Shown: in pieces, positions 7,590-17,230 of the stretch
Numbering within the stretch: the stretch's first letter is position 1
Layout of the letters: each line of letters begins with the position of its first letter
Notes under the pieces: generated by a model
Database searches by the model: none
Told to the model about the DNA's origin: nothing
What the model saw: the letters and a program-made list of their open reading frames with translations, nothing else
Origin: Betaproteobacteria bacterium
Lineage (GTDB): Bacteria; Pseudomonadota; Gammaproteobacteria; Burkholderiales; SG8-41
Assembly (NCBI GenBank): GCA_025353085.1
Contig: JANXRI010000212.1
Coordinates: 1-51,574, forward strand
Reading direction: 5' to 3'
DNA: 51,574 bases
Program-made: the position numbers and the translations under genes

Positions 7590-10187
7590 TCAGGTCTGAA
7601 GTTCGCGCACCAGATCGCTTTCGAGCTTGATCACTTTTTTCTGATCGTTCAACGCCGCCCCGTTGATCAGGAACACATCCTCCGCACGATCGCCGAGCGT
7701 ATTGATTTTGGCGGTGTATAGATTTATCTGGTAGTTCACGAGACAGCGCCCAACCCGCGACAACAGGCCCGGACGATCACCGGCAATGATGTTGAGCACT
7801 TTATACAGGCCGCGCTCGTCGGACGTAATCCGGACTTCGGGCGTAATCGGAAAATGCCTCAGTTGCCGGCTCACGCGGCCCTGCGCCGGCGGCTCGAGCG
7901 GCGTCTCCTGCGCGAGGCGCTGACCCAGCTCGTATTCGATATAACCGATCAAGTCGCGGTATTGCGGCTTTTTGTTGGTTGGATCGAGTATGGCGAAACT
8001 GTCCAGCGCATAACCGTGGCGCGTCGTGTAGATTTTCGCATCGACAATCGAATAGCTGATGCGCTCGAAGAAACTGCAAATGCGTGCGAACAGATCTTTT
8101 TGATCGCGCACGTAGATCATCACCTGCAGGCCTTCACCCGCGGGGGACAAGCGCGCTTTGACCACCGGCGCCGGCGTTTCCACGCGATAGTTGAGCAGCC
8201 GCGTGTGCCAGGCTATCTCACCGATGTCGTGACGCAGAAAGTATGAGATCTCGAGCTGCGACCATAGTTTTTCGGTTGACTCGTCTTTGATCGCATAGAG
8301 CCGCAACTTGGCTTTGACTGCCTCCTGACGCTGCTGGAGGCTGCTGTCGACCGAGCGTGTTTCGCCGCTCAAGCGCCGGCGCGTCATCCAGAAAAGATCC
8401 TCCAGCAGTTTCGCTTTCCAGCCGTTCCACACCTTCGGGCTGGTGCCGCGTATATCGGCGACTGTCAGAATGTAGAGCGCGACCAAATGACGCTCATCGC
8501 CGGCGCGATTGGCAAACGCGGCGATCACTTCGGGGTCTGACAAGTCCTGTTTTTGCGCGGTCGACGACATGCTCAGATGATTTTCGACCAGCCATGCAAC
8601 GAGTGCTGCGTCGTCCAGCGGCAGGCCGTGCTCGCGGCAGAATCTGAGTGCATCCACTTTGCCGAGCGCCGAATGGTCGCCGCCTCGACCTTTGGCAATA
8701 TCGTGAAAGAGGCCCGCCAGATAAAGCAGTTCCGGCCGCTCGAAGTCGCTCATCAAGCGGCTGGCAAGCGGAAACTCATGTGCAAGTTCTGGCACTGCAA
8801 AACGCCGCAGATTGCGTATGACGTTGAGGATGTGTTCGTCAACTGTATACACGTGGTAGAGATCGTGCTGCATCTGGCCGACGATCCGCCCGAACGCCGG
8901 AATATAGCGGCCAAGAATGCCATAGCGATTCATGCGGCGGAGTTCGCGCACGACGCGTGACGGGCTGCGCAAAATCTGCATGAACAGTTCGCGGTTGCGC
9001 GGCGAGCGCCTGAACGCGGGATCGATAAGCGTGCTCGCGCGCCACAACGACCGCAGCGTGCCGGCGGTGATGCCTTTCAATTCGTGACGCTGCTGCAATA
9101 TGATGAACGCCTCGAGCATGGCGCTGGGCTCGCGTCTGAACAGCGCTTCGTCGTTCGCTTCGAGCAGTTCGTTGCGGCTATGAAAGCGCTCGTTGATTTG
9201 TTCGATCGCGCGCCCGCGCGGCGGCATGATCAACGCACCGAGATTCTGCAGCACGATCGTATTCAACTGGCTGATTTCGATCGCAGTGCGGTAAAAGCGC
9301 TGCATCAGATGCTCGCTGGCGCGGCGGTGGGCGGTGTCCCGGCAACCCATTTGCTTCGCAAGCTCGGTCTGCACGTCGAACACGAGGCGTTCCTCGCGAC
9401 GTTGCGCGAGATAATGCAAACGGATGCGCAGGTTCTGCAGGAAAGCCTCGTGTTTGCGCAGCAGCGCAGCTTCGTGCCGAGTGATGATCTGGCGCTCGAC
9501 CAGATCCGACCAGCGGGTACCGATGTTGGCCGCTTTGCTGATCCACAAAATCGTTTGCAAATCGCGCAGTCCGCCTGCTGTTTCCTTGATATTGGGCTCG
9601 AGATTGGTGTCGTGATAGCGCACATGACGCTGTTCCTGCTCGAGACGCTTTGCTTTGGTGAATTGTTCAGCATCAAGCTGCCGCCGGAACTCGCGCTCGA
9701 ACTGCATAAAGAGTTTGAGGTCGCCGACGATGAGCCGCGCTTCGAGCAGACTGGTCTGGATGGTGACGTCCTGCGCCGCGAGTTCGACGCATTCGGGAAC
9801 CGTGCGCACGCTATGGCCGACATCGAGGCCAACGTCCCACAATAAGCTGACGAACTGCTCCAGCTTTTGCGTCAGCGCTGCATCGGGGACATGAGGCAGC
9901 AATATAAGCAGGTCGATATCAGAATATGGATACAGTTCGCCACGGCCAAAGCCGCCGACTGCAACCAGCGTGCCGCCATCCGGCATGCCGATGTGTTGCC
10001 ATACGGACTTGAGCGTGGCGTCGACGATTTTGCGATGCTCGTGCAGCAGTTTCGGCGCTGAAGGCGAGTCGTCGAGCACATAGCGCCCATGCAGCGCAGC
10101 CCGTTGCTCGGCGAGCCGCCGCTTCAACCGCGCGCCGGTCGACTCGACTACCGGAGTCGAATCGGTGGCGGGTTGCGGGTTAGCCAT
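7590..10187 (-). CDS. glnD: Bifunctional PII uridylyltransferase/uridylyl-removing enzyme GlnD
   Basis: 865 aa, full length. The N-terminal nucleotidyltransferase domain has GGFGRGELYPYSDIDLLIL (residues 78-96, catalytic D90 and D92); the central HD phosphohydrolase domain has LAGLFHDIAKGRGGDH; two ACT domains occupy the C terminus (about 690-865), binding glutamine. GlnD uridylylates PII when nitrogen is limiting and reverses this when glutamine is abundant. Its start overlaps the map stop by 8 bp on the minus strand, so it is expressed from the map promoter. Confidence 0.97.
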   Translation of the reverse strand: MANPQPATDSTPVVESTGARLKRRLAEQRAALHGRYVLDDSPSAPKLLHEHRKIVDATLKSVWQHIGMPDGGTLVAVGGFGRGELYPYSDIDLLILLPHVPDAALTQKLEQFVSLLWDVGLDVGHSVRTVPECVELAAQDVTIQTSLLEARLIVGDLKLFMQFEREFRRQLDAEQFTKAKRLEQEQRHVRYHDTNLEPNIKETAGGLRDLQTILWISKAANIGTRWSDLVERQIITRHEAALLRKHEAFLQNLRIRLHYLAQRREERLVFDVQTELAKQMGCRDTAHRRASEHLMQRFYRTAIEISQLNTIVLQNLGALIMPPRGRAIEQINERFHSRNELLEANDEALFRREPSAMLEAFIILQQRHELKGITAGTLRSLWRASTLIDPAFRRSPRNRELFMQILRSPSRVVRELRRMNRYGILGRYIPAFGRIVGQMQHDLYHVYTVDEHILNVIRNLRRFAVPELAHEFPLASRLMSDFERPELLYLAGLFHDIAKGRGGDHSALGKVDALRFCREHGLPLDDAALVAWLVENHLSMSSTAQKQDLSDPEVIAAFANRAGDERHLVALYILTVADIRGTSPKVWNGWKAKLLEDLFWMTRRRLSGETRSVDSSLQQRQEAVKAKLRLYAIKDESTEKLWSQLEISYFLRHDIGEIAWHTRLLNYRVETPAPVVKARLSPAGEGLQVMIYVRDQKDLFARICSFFERISYSIVDAKIYTTRHGYALDSFAILDPTNKKPQYRDLIGYIEYELGQRLAQETPLEPPAQGRVSRQLRHFPITPEVRITSDERGLYKVLNIIAGDRPGLLSRVGRCLVNYQINLYTAKINTLGDRAEDVFLINGAALNDQKKVIKLESDLVRELQT

Positions 10188-10992
10188 TGCCCGCTGTGAC
10201 GAACGCGGGCGGCGGCGGACTGGCGGCGGAAACCGTGAGCACGTCGTAGCCGGTTTCGGTTACCAGCACGGTGTGCTCCCATTGCGCGGACAAACTATGG
10301 TCTTTGGTCACGATGGTCCACCCGTCGGCGAGCTGACGAATACCGGCACGACCGGCGTTGATCATCGGTTCAACCGTAAAAGTCATTCCAGCCACGAGTG
10401 GGATGCCCGTACCCGGACGGCCATAGTGGAGTACTTGCGGTTCTTCATGAAATTGGCGGCCGATGCCATGGCCGCAAAACTCGCGCACCACGCTGCAACC
10501 ATAGCCTTCCGCGCACGCCTGGATCACGTGACCAACGTCGCCGAGACGCGCGCCTGCGCGCACTTCGGCGATGCCGCGCCACATGCACTCATAGGTGATT
10601 TCACACAAACGGCGCGCTTGCACGGACGGCTCTCCCACGTAAAACATCCGGCTGGTGTCGCCATGATAGCCATCCTTGATCACCGTGACGTCGATATTGA
10701 CGATATCGCCTGGTTTCAATTTTTTATCGCCCGGCACGCCATGGCAGACCACATGGTTGACGGAGGTGCAGACGGATTTTGGATACGGCTGATAGCCGGG
10801 CGGAGCGTAGTTCAGAGGGGCGGGCACTGTTAGTTGCACGTCGACCATGTAATCGTGGCACAGGCGGTCGATTTCATTGGTGGTCATGCCGGCCTTGATG
10901 TGCGGCGTGATGAAGTCGAGCACTTCAGACCCCAGGCGACCTGCCACGCGCATTTTGGAAATTTCTTCGACGGTTTTGAGTGCGGCATTCAT
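10180..10992 (-). CDS. map: Methionine aminopeptidase type I
   Basis: 270 aa from the ATG ending at 10992. This start gives MNAALKTVEEISKMRVAGRL, which aligns without gaps to the N terminus of the E. coli enzyme; an ATG 21 bp upstream (11013) adds MYSPSSA and is less likely. Metal-site motifs are visible: NIDVTVIKDGYHGD (two Asp), CGHGIGRQFHEEP (His), FTVEPMIN (Glu) and EHTVLVTE (Glu). It removes the initiator Met after deformylation. Divergent from rpsB, the usual proteobacterial arrangement, and first gene of a map-glnD operon. Confidence 0.96.
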   Translation of the reverse strand: MNAALKTVEEISKMRVAGRLGSEVLDFITPHIKAGMTTNEIDRLCHDYMVDVQLTVPAPLNYAPPGYQPYPKSVCTSVNHVVCHGVPGDKKLKPGDIVNIDVTVIKDGYHGDTSRMFYVGEPSVQARRLCEITYECMWRGIAEVRAGARLGDVGHVIQACAEGYGCSVVREFCGHGIGRQFHEEPQVLHYGRPGTGIPLVAGMTFTVEPMINAGRAGIRQLADGWTIVTKDHSLSAQWEHTVLVTETGYDVLTVSAASPPPPAFVTAGNG

Positions 10993-11039
10993 GGCAGAGG
11001 AGGGACTATACATTGAGATCAGGCATTAAAAGGAGGCGG

Positions 11040-11068
11040 ATTCTAGTCCAGTTTCGACCAGGCTCCAA
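11040..11068 (-). promoter_or_regulatory. Candidate sigma-70 promoter for map-glnD
   Basis: On the minus strand TTGGAG (complement of 11063-11068), a 17-bp spacer and TAGAAT (complement of 11040-11045) are correctly placed, predicting transcription from about 11033 and a roughly 40-nt leader to map. The -10 is good, the -35 matches only in TTG. Confidence 0.45.
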
Positions 11069-11127
11069 ACCGACGTTGGTATCTGGAACGAGGCGCCTGG
11101 ACGGATTGCGGCACGCCGAATCAGCGG

Positions 11128-11157
11128 TTGAGAAAGGGCGCTCGGCGATGATATAAT
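11128..11157 (+). promoter_or_regulatory. Strong sigma-70 promoter for rpsB operon
   Basis: TTGAGA (11128-11133), 18-bp spacer and a consensus TATAAT (11152-11157). It predicts a start near 11164 and a leader of about 125 nt before the rpsB ATG. This is the best promoter match upstream of the whole translation/envelope gene string. Confidence 0.7.
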
Positions 11158-11163
11158 TACGGA

Positions 11164-11289
11164 CTGGCCTGGAACAAGTTCTCAATGAATTTATTGAGTT
11201 TTCAGGCTTAATTCGCACATCCGCCAATGTCAGGGTGCCCGGCAACGGGTCTACAGGCGGATGGAGGCTTAACCCTAACTGGAGATTGT
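11164..11289 (+). ncRNA. Structured rpsB mRNA leader (candidate S2 autoregulatory element)
   Basis: The predicted leader folds into two nested hairpins visible by eye. Element 1: outer stem GCCTG (11167-11171) with CAGGC (11203-11207) enclosing CTCAAT/ATTGAG (11181-11186 with 11193-11198). Element 2: outer stem CATCCGCC (11218-11225) with GGCGGATG (11256-11263), enclosing CCCG-GCAA-CGGG (11238-11249), a GNRA-type tetraloop hairpin. S2 is known to repress its own operon through the rpsB leader in gammaproteobacteria; that this leader does the same is inference. The ribosome-binding site lies just after element 2. Confidence 0.5.
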
Positions 11290-12033
11290 ATGTCTACGAC
11301 CATGCGTGAAATGCTGGAGTGCGGTGTCCATTTCGGCCACCAGACCCGCTACTGGAATCCCAAGATGGCCCCGTTTATCTTCGGCCATCGCAACAAGATT
11401 CACATCATCAACCTGGAAAAAACGGTCGCGCTGTACGAGGACGCGCTTAAGTTCGTGCGCCAGATGACTGCCAACAAGGGCGTCATCATGTTTGTCGGCA
11501 CCAAACGTCAAGCCCGCGAGATCGTCAAAGAAGAAGCGCAAAGGGCCGGCGCCCCTTATGTCGATCACCGCTGGCTCGGCGGCATGCTGACGAATTACAA
11601 AACCGTCAAGGCCTCGATCAAGCGCTTGAAGGACATGGAAGCGATGGCCGAGGACGGCACGCTCGACAAGCTGGTCAAGAAAGAAGCGCTCAACTATCAG
11701 CGCGAGATCGTCAAGCTCGAGCGCAGCCTGGGCGGCATCAAGAACATGAACGGATTGCCCGACGCGCTGTTTGTGATCGATGTCGGTTATCACAAGGGCG
11801 CCATCGCAGAAGCAAAGAAGCTCGGAATACCGATCATCGCAGTGGTAGACACCAACCACAATCCGGAGGGCCTCGACTACGTGATTCCGGGCAATGACGA
11901 CTCCAGCCGGGCGATCCGGTTGTATGCGCGCGGCGTCGCGGATGCGGTGCTGGAAGGCCGCAATCAGGTCGTGCAGGAGATTATCGGCGGCGACGAGGAA
12001 TTCGTCGAAGTCGAGGATGCGCCGGCGAAGTAA
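11290..12033 (+). CDS. rpsB: 30S ribosomal protein S2
   Basis: 247 aa. Start at the ATG at 11290, giving MSTTMREMLECGVHFGHQTR and preceded by GGAG (11281-11284); an earlier in-frame ATG at 11227 lies in the structured leader and would break the family start. S2 signatures are present: HFGHQTRYWNPKM near the start, FVGTKRQAREIV, and IPIIAVVDTNHNPEGLDYVIPGNDDSSRAI. It is a small-subunit protein that binds late in assembly and needs S1 association. First gene of the rpsB-tsf-pyrH-frr string. Confidence 0.99.
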   Translation: MSTTMREMLECGVHFGHQTRYWNPKMAPFIFGHRNKIHIINLEKTVALYEDALKFVRQMTANKGVIMFVGTKRQAREIVKEEAQRAGAPYVDHRWLGGMLTNYKTVKASIKRLKDMEAMAEDGTLDKLVKKEALNYQREIVKLERSLGGIKNMNGLPDALFVIDVGYHKGAIAEAKKLGIPIIAVVDTNHNPEGLDYVIPGNDDSSRAIRLYARGVADAVLEGRNQVVQEIIGGDEEFVEVEDAPAK

Positions 12034-12046
12034 ACGACGCCTTCCC

Positions 12047-12072
12047 AAAAGGGGCTGATGCCCCTTTTTTTT
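12047..12072 (+). terminator. Intrinsic terminator/attenuator between rpsB and tsf
   Basis: AAAAGGGGC (12047-12055), loop TGAT, GCCCCTTTT (12060-12068) and four further T residues. It sits 14 bp after the rpsB stop and 92 bp before tsf. Because tsf and the following genes have no strong promoter of their own in this gap, it probably acts as a partial terminator, lowering tsf relative to rpsB. Confidence 0.85.
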
Positions 12073-12163
12073 AACAGCGACACGGGCAGTTGCAGCGCGC
12101 ATGCTGCGCGAAATGGCGCAATAGCTGCGGCTAATTGATAAATTTTTAGAATCTGGAGTTTAA

Positions 12164-13057
12164 ATGGCGGAAATCACCGCGGCGATGGTCAGGGACTTAC
12201 GCGACAAAACTGACGCGCCCATGATGGAATGCAAGAAAGCGCTTACCGAAGCCAACGGAGACCTCTCTAAGGCCGAAGAAATTCTGCGTATCAAGCTTGG
12301 CAACAAGGCGAGCAAGGCATCGTCGCGCATCGCCGCTGAAGGCGTCGTCGCGGCATACGTCGGGCCGGACGGTAAGCTCGGTGCGCTTGTCGAAGTCAAT
12401 TGCGAAACCGATTTCGTCGCGAAAAACGAAGACTTTCTGGCGTTCGCCGCGAAGGCCGCGCGACTGGCGGCAACCAGCGATGCGGCGGACGTCGCGGCAT
12501 TGTCCGCTGTGCCGTTGGATGGCGCGACCGTCGAAGAAGTGCGCACCCGGCTGGTAGGAAAAATCGGCGAGAACGTCTCGTTGCGCCGGTTCGCGCGCGT
12601 GGCGGCGGTGGGCAAGCTGGCGACTTATATTCACGGCGGTGCGAAGGTCGGCGTGTTGATCGACGTCGCCGGCGGCGAGGAGTCGCTCGCCAAAGATATC
12701 GCCATGCACATCGCCGCGATCAAACCCGTCGCTCTGTCGAAAGAAGAGATTCCCGCCGAGCTCATCAAACGTGAACGCGACATTGCGGCAGCCAAAGCCG
12801 CCGAATCCGGCAAGCCGGCGAACATTGTCGAAAAGATGGTCGAGGGCAGCGTCCAGAAATTTTTGAAGGAAGTAACCTTGCTGGGGCAGCCATTCGTGAA
12901 AGACGATAAGCAGACTGTCGAGCATTTGCTGAAAAGCAAAAACGCGACGGTCCACGCGTTCAAGTTGTATGTGGTCGGCGAAGGTCTCGAGAAGCGCAAG
13001 GACGACTTCGTCGCCGAAGTCATGGCGCAGGCCAAGCACGCCGATAGGACAGCGTAG
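12164..13057 (+). CDS. tsf: Translation elongation factor Ts
   Basis: 297 aa, standard length. N-terminal UBA-like module (MAEITAAMVRDLRDKTDAPMM, ECKKALTEANGDLSKA) and the EF-Tu-contacting motif NCETDFVAKNEDF (about residues 80-92) are intact. EF-Ts exchanges GDP for GTP on EF-Tu. Ribosome-binding site CTGGAG sits just upstream of the ATG. It is downstream of rpsB past a terminator hairpin, and 13 bp before pyrH. Confidence 0.99.
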   Translation: MAEITAAMVRDLRDKTDAPMMECKKALTEANGDLSKAEEILRIKLGNKASKASSRIAAEGVVAAYVGPDGKLGALVEVNCETDFVAKNEDFLAFAAKAARLAATSDAADVAALSAVPLDGATVEEVRTRLVGKIGENVSLRRFARVAAVGKLATYIHGGAKVGVLIDVAGGEESLAKDIAMHIAAIKPVALSKEEIPAELIKRERDIAAAKAAESGKPANIVEKMVEGSVQKFLKEVTLLGQPFVKDDKQTVEHLLKSKNATVHAFKLYVVGEGLEKRKDDFVAEVMAQAKHADRTA

Positions 13058-13070
13058 CCGTCCTGACGCC

Positions 13071-13790
<720 letters not shown>

Positions 13791-13804
13791 CGGAGAAAAA
13801 ACTC

Positions 13805-14362
13805 ATGATCGCCGACATTAAGAAATCCGCCGAAGAAAAAATGAAAAAGACGCTCGAGACGTTGAGAAACGATCTCGGGAAAATCCGCACCGGCCGCGCG
13901 CATACCGGGCTGCTCGATCACGTCATGGTCGACTATTACGGCACGCCAACAGCGATCAACGGCGTCGCCAATGTGACCTTGCTCGATGCGCGAACGCTGG
14001 CGGTTACGCCGTGGGAAAAGAAAATGGTCGCGGCCATCGACAAGGCGATTCGCGATTCAGATCTCGGACTGAATCCTGCGACCATGGGCGAGACCGTGCG
14101 CGTGCCGATGCCGGCTTTGACCGAAGAGCGGCGCAAGGACCTGATCAAAGTCGTGCACAAGGAGGGCGAGGGTGCGCGCGTCGCAGTGCGCAACATCCGG
14201 CGGGTTGCTAACAATCACTTAAAAGACCTGCTCAAGCAGAAAAAAGTAGCCGAGGACGACGAGCGCCGCGCCCAGGACGACGTGCAAAAGCTGACCGACC
14301 GCCATATCGCGGAGATCGACAAGCTGCTTGCCGCCAAAGAAGCCGAATTAATCGCGGTATAA
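13805..14362 (+). CDS. frr: Ribosome recycling factor
   Basis: 185 aa, standard length, starting at the ATG at 13805 after the site GCGGAGAA. Typical RRF start MIADIKKSAEEKMKKTLE, RTGRAHTGLLDHV, and the C-terminal helix with DDERRAQDDVQKLTDRHI. With EF-G it splits post-termination ribosomes. 14 bp after pyrH and 15 bp before uppS. Confidence 0.99.
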   Translation: MIADIKKSAEEKMKKTLETLRNDLGKIRTGRAHTGLLDHVMVDYYGTPTAINGVANVTLLDARTLAVTPWEKKMVAAIDKAIRDSDLGLNPATMGETVRVPMPALTEERRKDLIKVVHKEGEGARVAVRNIRRVANNHLKDLLKQKKVAEDDERRAQDDVQKLTDRHIAEIDKLLAAKEAELIAV

Positions 14363-14377
14363 GGTATAAGCGCGCTC

Positions 14378-15169
14378 GTGGCCAACTCAGGTTCGACGAC
14401 CATCGGCATACCAGCGACAGGCGCGATGCCGCGGCACATCGCCATTATCATGGATGGCAATGGACGGTGGGCGAAGCAACGCTATCTGCCTCGCATCGCC
14501 GGTCACCGGGGCGGCGTTGAAAACGTGCGCAGCACCGTGCGGGCATGCGCTGAAAAAGGCGTCGAGTATCTGACGTTATTTGCGTTCAGCAGCGAGAACT
14601 GGCGCCGGCCGGCCGAAGAAGTATCCTTTCTCATGCAGTTGTTCATCTCCGCACTCGAGCAGGAGATCGCGAAGCTGCATGAGAACGGCGTGCGCTTTAA
14701 AGTGATCGGGGACTTGTCGCGTTTCGAGCGGCCATTGCAAAAGCTGGTGGCCGACGCAGAAAAGCTCACTGTCGACAACACGCGATTGACGCTGACGGTG
14801 GCGGCCAATTATGGCGGTCGCTGGGACATTATGCAGGCGGTAAAGCGCATGCTTGCCGATAAGCCCCAGCTTGCAGCCGACTTCATGGAGCCGGATCTGC
14901 TGCCGTATCTCGCGCTTGCCTATGCGCCCGAACCGGACTTGTTCATAAGGACCGGCGGCGAGCAGCGTATTAGCAATTTTTTACTGTGGCAACTCGCCTA
15001 CACCGAAATGTATTTTACGGATACCTTGTGGCCGGACTTCGATATCGCGGCATTCAACGCTGCGATCGAGTCGTATCAGCGGCGAGAGCGGCGATTTGGG
15101 CGCACGAGCGAGCAATTGCGCGAAGATGCTCCAAGGCAAACACCGCGCCGCGTCTCCGATGGACGTTAA
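14378..15169 (+). CDS. uppS: Isoprenyl transferase / undecaprenyl diphosphate synthase
   Basis: 263 aa with a GTG start at 14378; an internal ATG at 14426 (MPRHIAIIMDG) is an alternative. Cis-prenyltransferase motifs are complete: IAIIMDGNGRWAKQR with catalytic D26, FAFSSENWRRP, and RTGGEQRISNFLLWQLAY followed by DTLWPDF. It extends farnesyl diphosphate to the C55 lipid carrier for peptidoglycan and O-antigen. Downstream dxr supplies the isoprenoid pathway, so two steps of one pathway share this operon. Confidence 0.97.
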   Translation: MANSGSTTIGIPATGAMPRHIAIIMDGNGRWAKQRYLPRIAGHRGGVENVRSTVRACAEKGVEYLTLFAFSSENWRRPAEEVSFLMQLFISALEQEIAKLHENGVRFKVIGDLSRFERPLQKLVADAEKLTVDNTRLTLTVAANYGGRWDIMQAVKRMLADKPQLAADFMEPDLLPYLALAYAPEPDLFIRTGGEQRISNFLLWQLAYTEMYFTDTLWPDFDIAAFNAAIESYQRRERRFGRTSEQLREDAPRQTPRRVSDGR

Positions 15170-15193
15170 CGGCCCGCGGGCGTACCGGCGCTG

Positions 15194-15997
15194 ATGCTCA
15201 AGCAGCGCTTGTTGACCGCGGCAGTCCTGATTCCACTGTTGCTGGCAGCGATGTTTTTGTTGCCCGGTATCTGGTGGCAGGCCGTATTAATCATCCCGGT
15301 GTTGATCGCCGCGCACGAATGGGCGCGATTGGGATCGTTCGGTCGCGCCGGTGAAGCGTTGTTCCTGCTGGCGCTGGCGGCCGGTCTGGCAATGCTCTGG
15401 TTCAGTGGTGGCGCATCAACACTTGATACCGGACATCCCGCGGCGCTTGCGCGCTGCGTCTTTGCCTTGAATGTATCGTTTTGGCTGGTCGTTGTGCCAT
15501 GCTGGCTCTGGCTGAAAGTGGTCGTCCGCAACCGCTTGATGCTTGGCGTCGCAGGCATCGCGATTTTGCTGCCAACGTGGCTCGCGCTGACGCAATTGCA
15601 AGTCAACCCGTTAATGCTGCTGCTGTTGCTTGGCGTGGTCTGGATTGCCGACACTGCGGCGTATTTGTTTGGCCGGCTATTCGGCCGCCACAAGCTCGCG
15701 CCGCGCATTAGTCCCGGCAAAACCTGGGAGGGCGTTGCCGGTGCGTTGGCCACCGTCACCGTGTATGCTCTGATTCTGCATTTCGCGCACCTCACTGAGC
15801 GCCAAGGCGAATTTCTGGTCGCAACATTTTTAAGCATGGCGGTATTCAGCATCGTCGGCGATTTATTCGAGTCGTGGTTAAAGCGCGGCGCCGGCGTCAA
15901 GGATAGCGGCACGATTTTTCCCGGACACGGGGGCATGCTCGATCGCATCGACGGCGTGGTGGCGGCGCTTCCGCTCGCTGCACTCATCTTCTTATGA
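15194..15997 (+). CDS. cdsA: Phosphatidate cytidylyltransferase
   Basis: 267 aa polytopic membrane protein; at least seven hydrophobic segments are visible, beginning with LLTAAVLIPLLLAAMFLLPG. The CDP-diglyceride synthetase signature appears near the C terminus as DSGTIFPGHGGMLDRIDG. It makes CDP-diacylglycerol from phosphatidate and CTP, the branch point to phospholipids. Its TGA overlaps the dxr ATG (ATGA), so the two are translationally coupled. Confidence 0.96.
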   Translation: MLKQRLLTAAVLIPLLLAAMFLLPGIWWQAVLIIPVLIAAHEWARLGSFGRAGEALFLLALAAGLAMLWFSGGASTLDTGHPAALARCVFALNVSFWLVVVPCWLWLKVVVRNRLMLGVAGIAILLPTWLALTQLQVNPLMLLLLLGVVWIADTAAYLFGRLFGRHKLAPRISPGKTWEGVAGALATVTVYALILHFAHLTERQGEFLVATFLSMAVFSIVGDLFESWLKRGAGVKDSGTIFPGHGGMLDRIDGVVAALPLAALIFL

Positions 15998-17217
15998 ACA
16001 CTCCGCGGCAACTTGCAATCCTGGGCTCGACCGGCAGTATCGGCGTCAATACGCTTGATGTCGTCGCGCGGCACCCCGACCGTTTTCAAGTCGTTGCACT
16101 CACCGCTCACCGCCAAATCGATTTGCTGTTTCAGCAATGCGTCGAATTCAGGCCGCAGTATGCCGTGCTCGATAGTCCGCAAGCCGCCGACGACCTGCGC
16201 GCGAGGCTGCGTGCGCACGGTCTTGCGACAGCCGTGTTGCACGGCGAGCGTGCGCTGGAGGAAGTCGCGTCGCTCGCCGAAGTCGATACGGTCATGGCGG
16301 CGATTGTCGGCATCGCGGGCCTCCGCGCGAGCTTCGCAGCAGTACAGGCCGGCAAGCGCGTGCTGCTTGCGAACAAAGAGGCACTGGTCACCGCCGGCCC
16401 TGTATTCATGCAGGCGGTGCAAGCGCACGGCGCGACTTTGCTGCCGATCGATAGCGAGCACAATGCGGTATTTCAGGCGCTGCCGCGCAATTTTTCCGGC
16501 GACCTTGCCGCGTCGGGCGTGCGCCGCATCGTCTTGACGGCATCCGGCGGACCTTTTCGCGACGTCCCATTAGATCGCCTGCACAGCGTGACGCCTGATG
16601 AAGCCTGCGCGCATCCCAACTGGGTGATGGGGCGAAAAATATCCGTCGATTCGGCCACCATGATGAACAAGGGGCTCGAGATTATCGAGGCGAGCTGGCT
16701 CTTCAACGCTGATGAAAGCCGGATCAAAGTGGTTATCCATCCTGAAAGCGTGATTCACTCACTCGTCGAGTACGTCGACGGCTCGTTACTCGCACAACTC
16801 GGCAATCCCGATATGCGCACACCGATTGCCTATGCCCTCGGTTTTCCCGACCGTATTGAGGCCGGCGTCGAGGGCCTCAATCTCGCCGCACTGAGCCAGC
16901 TCAACTTTTCGGAGCCGGATGTCACGAGGTTCCCATGCCTCGAACTCGCGCGCACGGCGTTGCGCACAGGCGATAGCGCACCGGCCGTTTTAAATGCCGC
17001 CAATGAAGTTGCCGTCAGTGCATTTCTCGCGTCGCAACTTCGATTCGACCGCATTCCGGAACTGATCGAACATGCGTTGAGCGCCGTGGGCATCGCGCCT
17101 TTGCGCGGAATCGATGATGTGTTCGCTGCAGATCTCGCCGCGCGCGAATGTGCTCAATCATGGCTGGCCCGCAAAGGTGCCGGCGCGACTCCTCAACCCT
17201 CCCGCCTGTCGGCGTAG
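15994..17217 (+). CDS. dxr: 1-deoxy-D-xylulose 5-phosphate reductoisomerase
   Basis: 407 aa. NADPH-binding loop ILGSTGSIGVNT (residues 9-20), ANKEALV, the metal-binding SVDSATMMNKGLEIIEA and IHPESVIHSLVEY are all intact. It converts DXP to 2-C-methyl-D-erythritol 4-phosphate, first committed step of the MEP isoprenoid route. ATG overlaps cdsA by 4 bp; rseP follows after 13 bp. Confidence 0.98.
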   Translation: MNTPRQLAILGSTGSIGVNTLDVVARHPDRFQVVALTAHRQIDLLFQQCVEFRPQYAVLDSPQAADDLRARLRAHGLATAVLHGERALEEVASLAEVDTVMAAIVGIAGLRASFAAVQAGKRVLLANKEALVTAGPVFMQAVQAHGATLLPIDSEHNAVFQALPRNFSGDLAASGVRRIVLTASGGPFRDVPLDRLHSVTPDEACAHPNWVMGRKISVDSATMMNKGLEIIEASWLFNADESRIKVVIHPESVIHSLVEYVDGSLLAQLGNPDMRTPIAYALGFPDRIEAGVEGLNLAALSQLNFSEPDVTRFPCLELARTALRTGDSAPAVLNAANEVAVSAFLASQLRFDRIPELIEHALSAVGIAPLRGIDDVFAADLAARECAQSWLARKGAGATPQPSRLSA

Positions 17218-17230
17218 CGATCGAGCAAAA

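Noticed and set aside
9084..9845. 253-codon open frame on plus within glnD
   Set aside because: Antisense of the GlnD central region; no ribosome-binding site and no recognisable motif.
12147..12152. TAGAAT as a tsf promoter -10
   Set aside because: No acceptable -35 at 16-18 bp and it overlaps the ribosome-binding site region.
15166..16461. 431-codon open frame on minus across cdsA and dxr
   Set aside because: Lies entirely over well-recognised genes on plus; product has no domain-like features.
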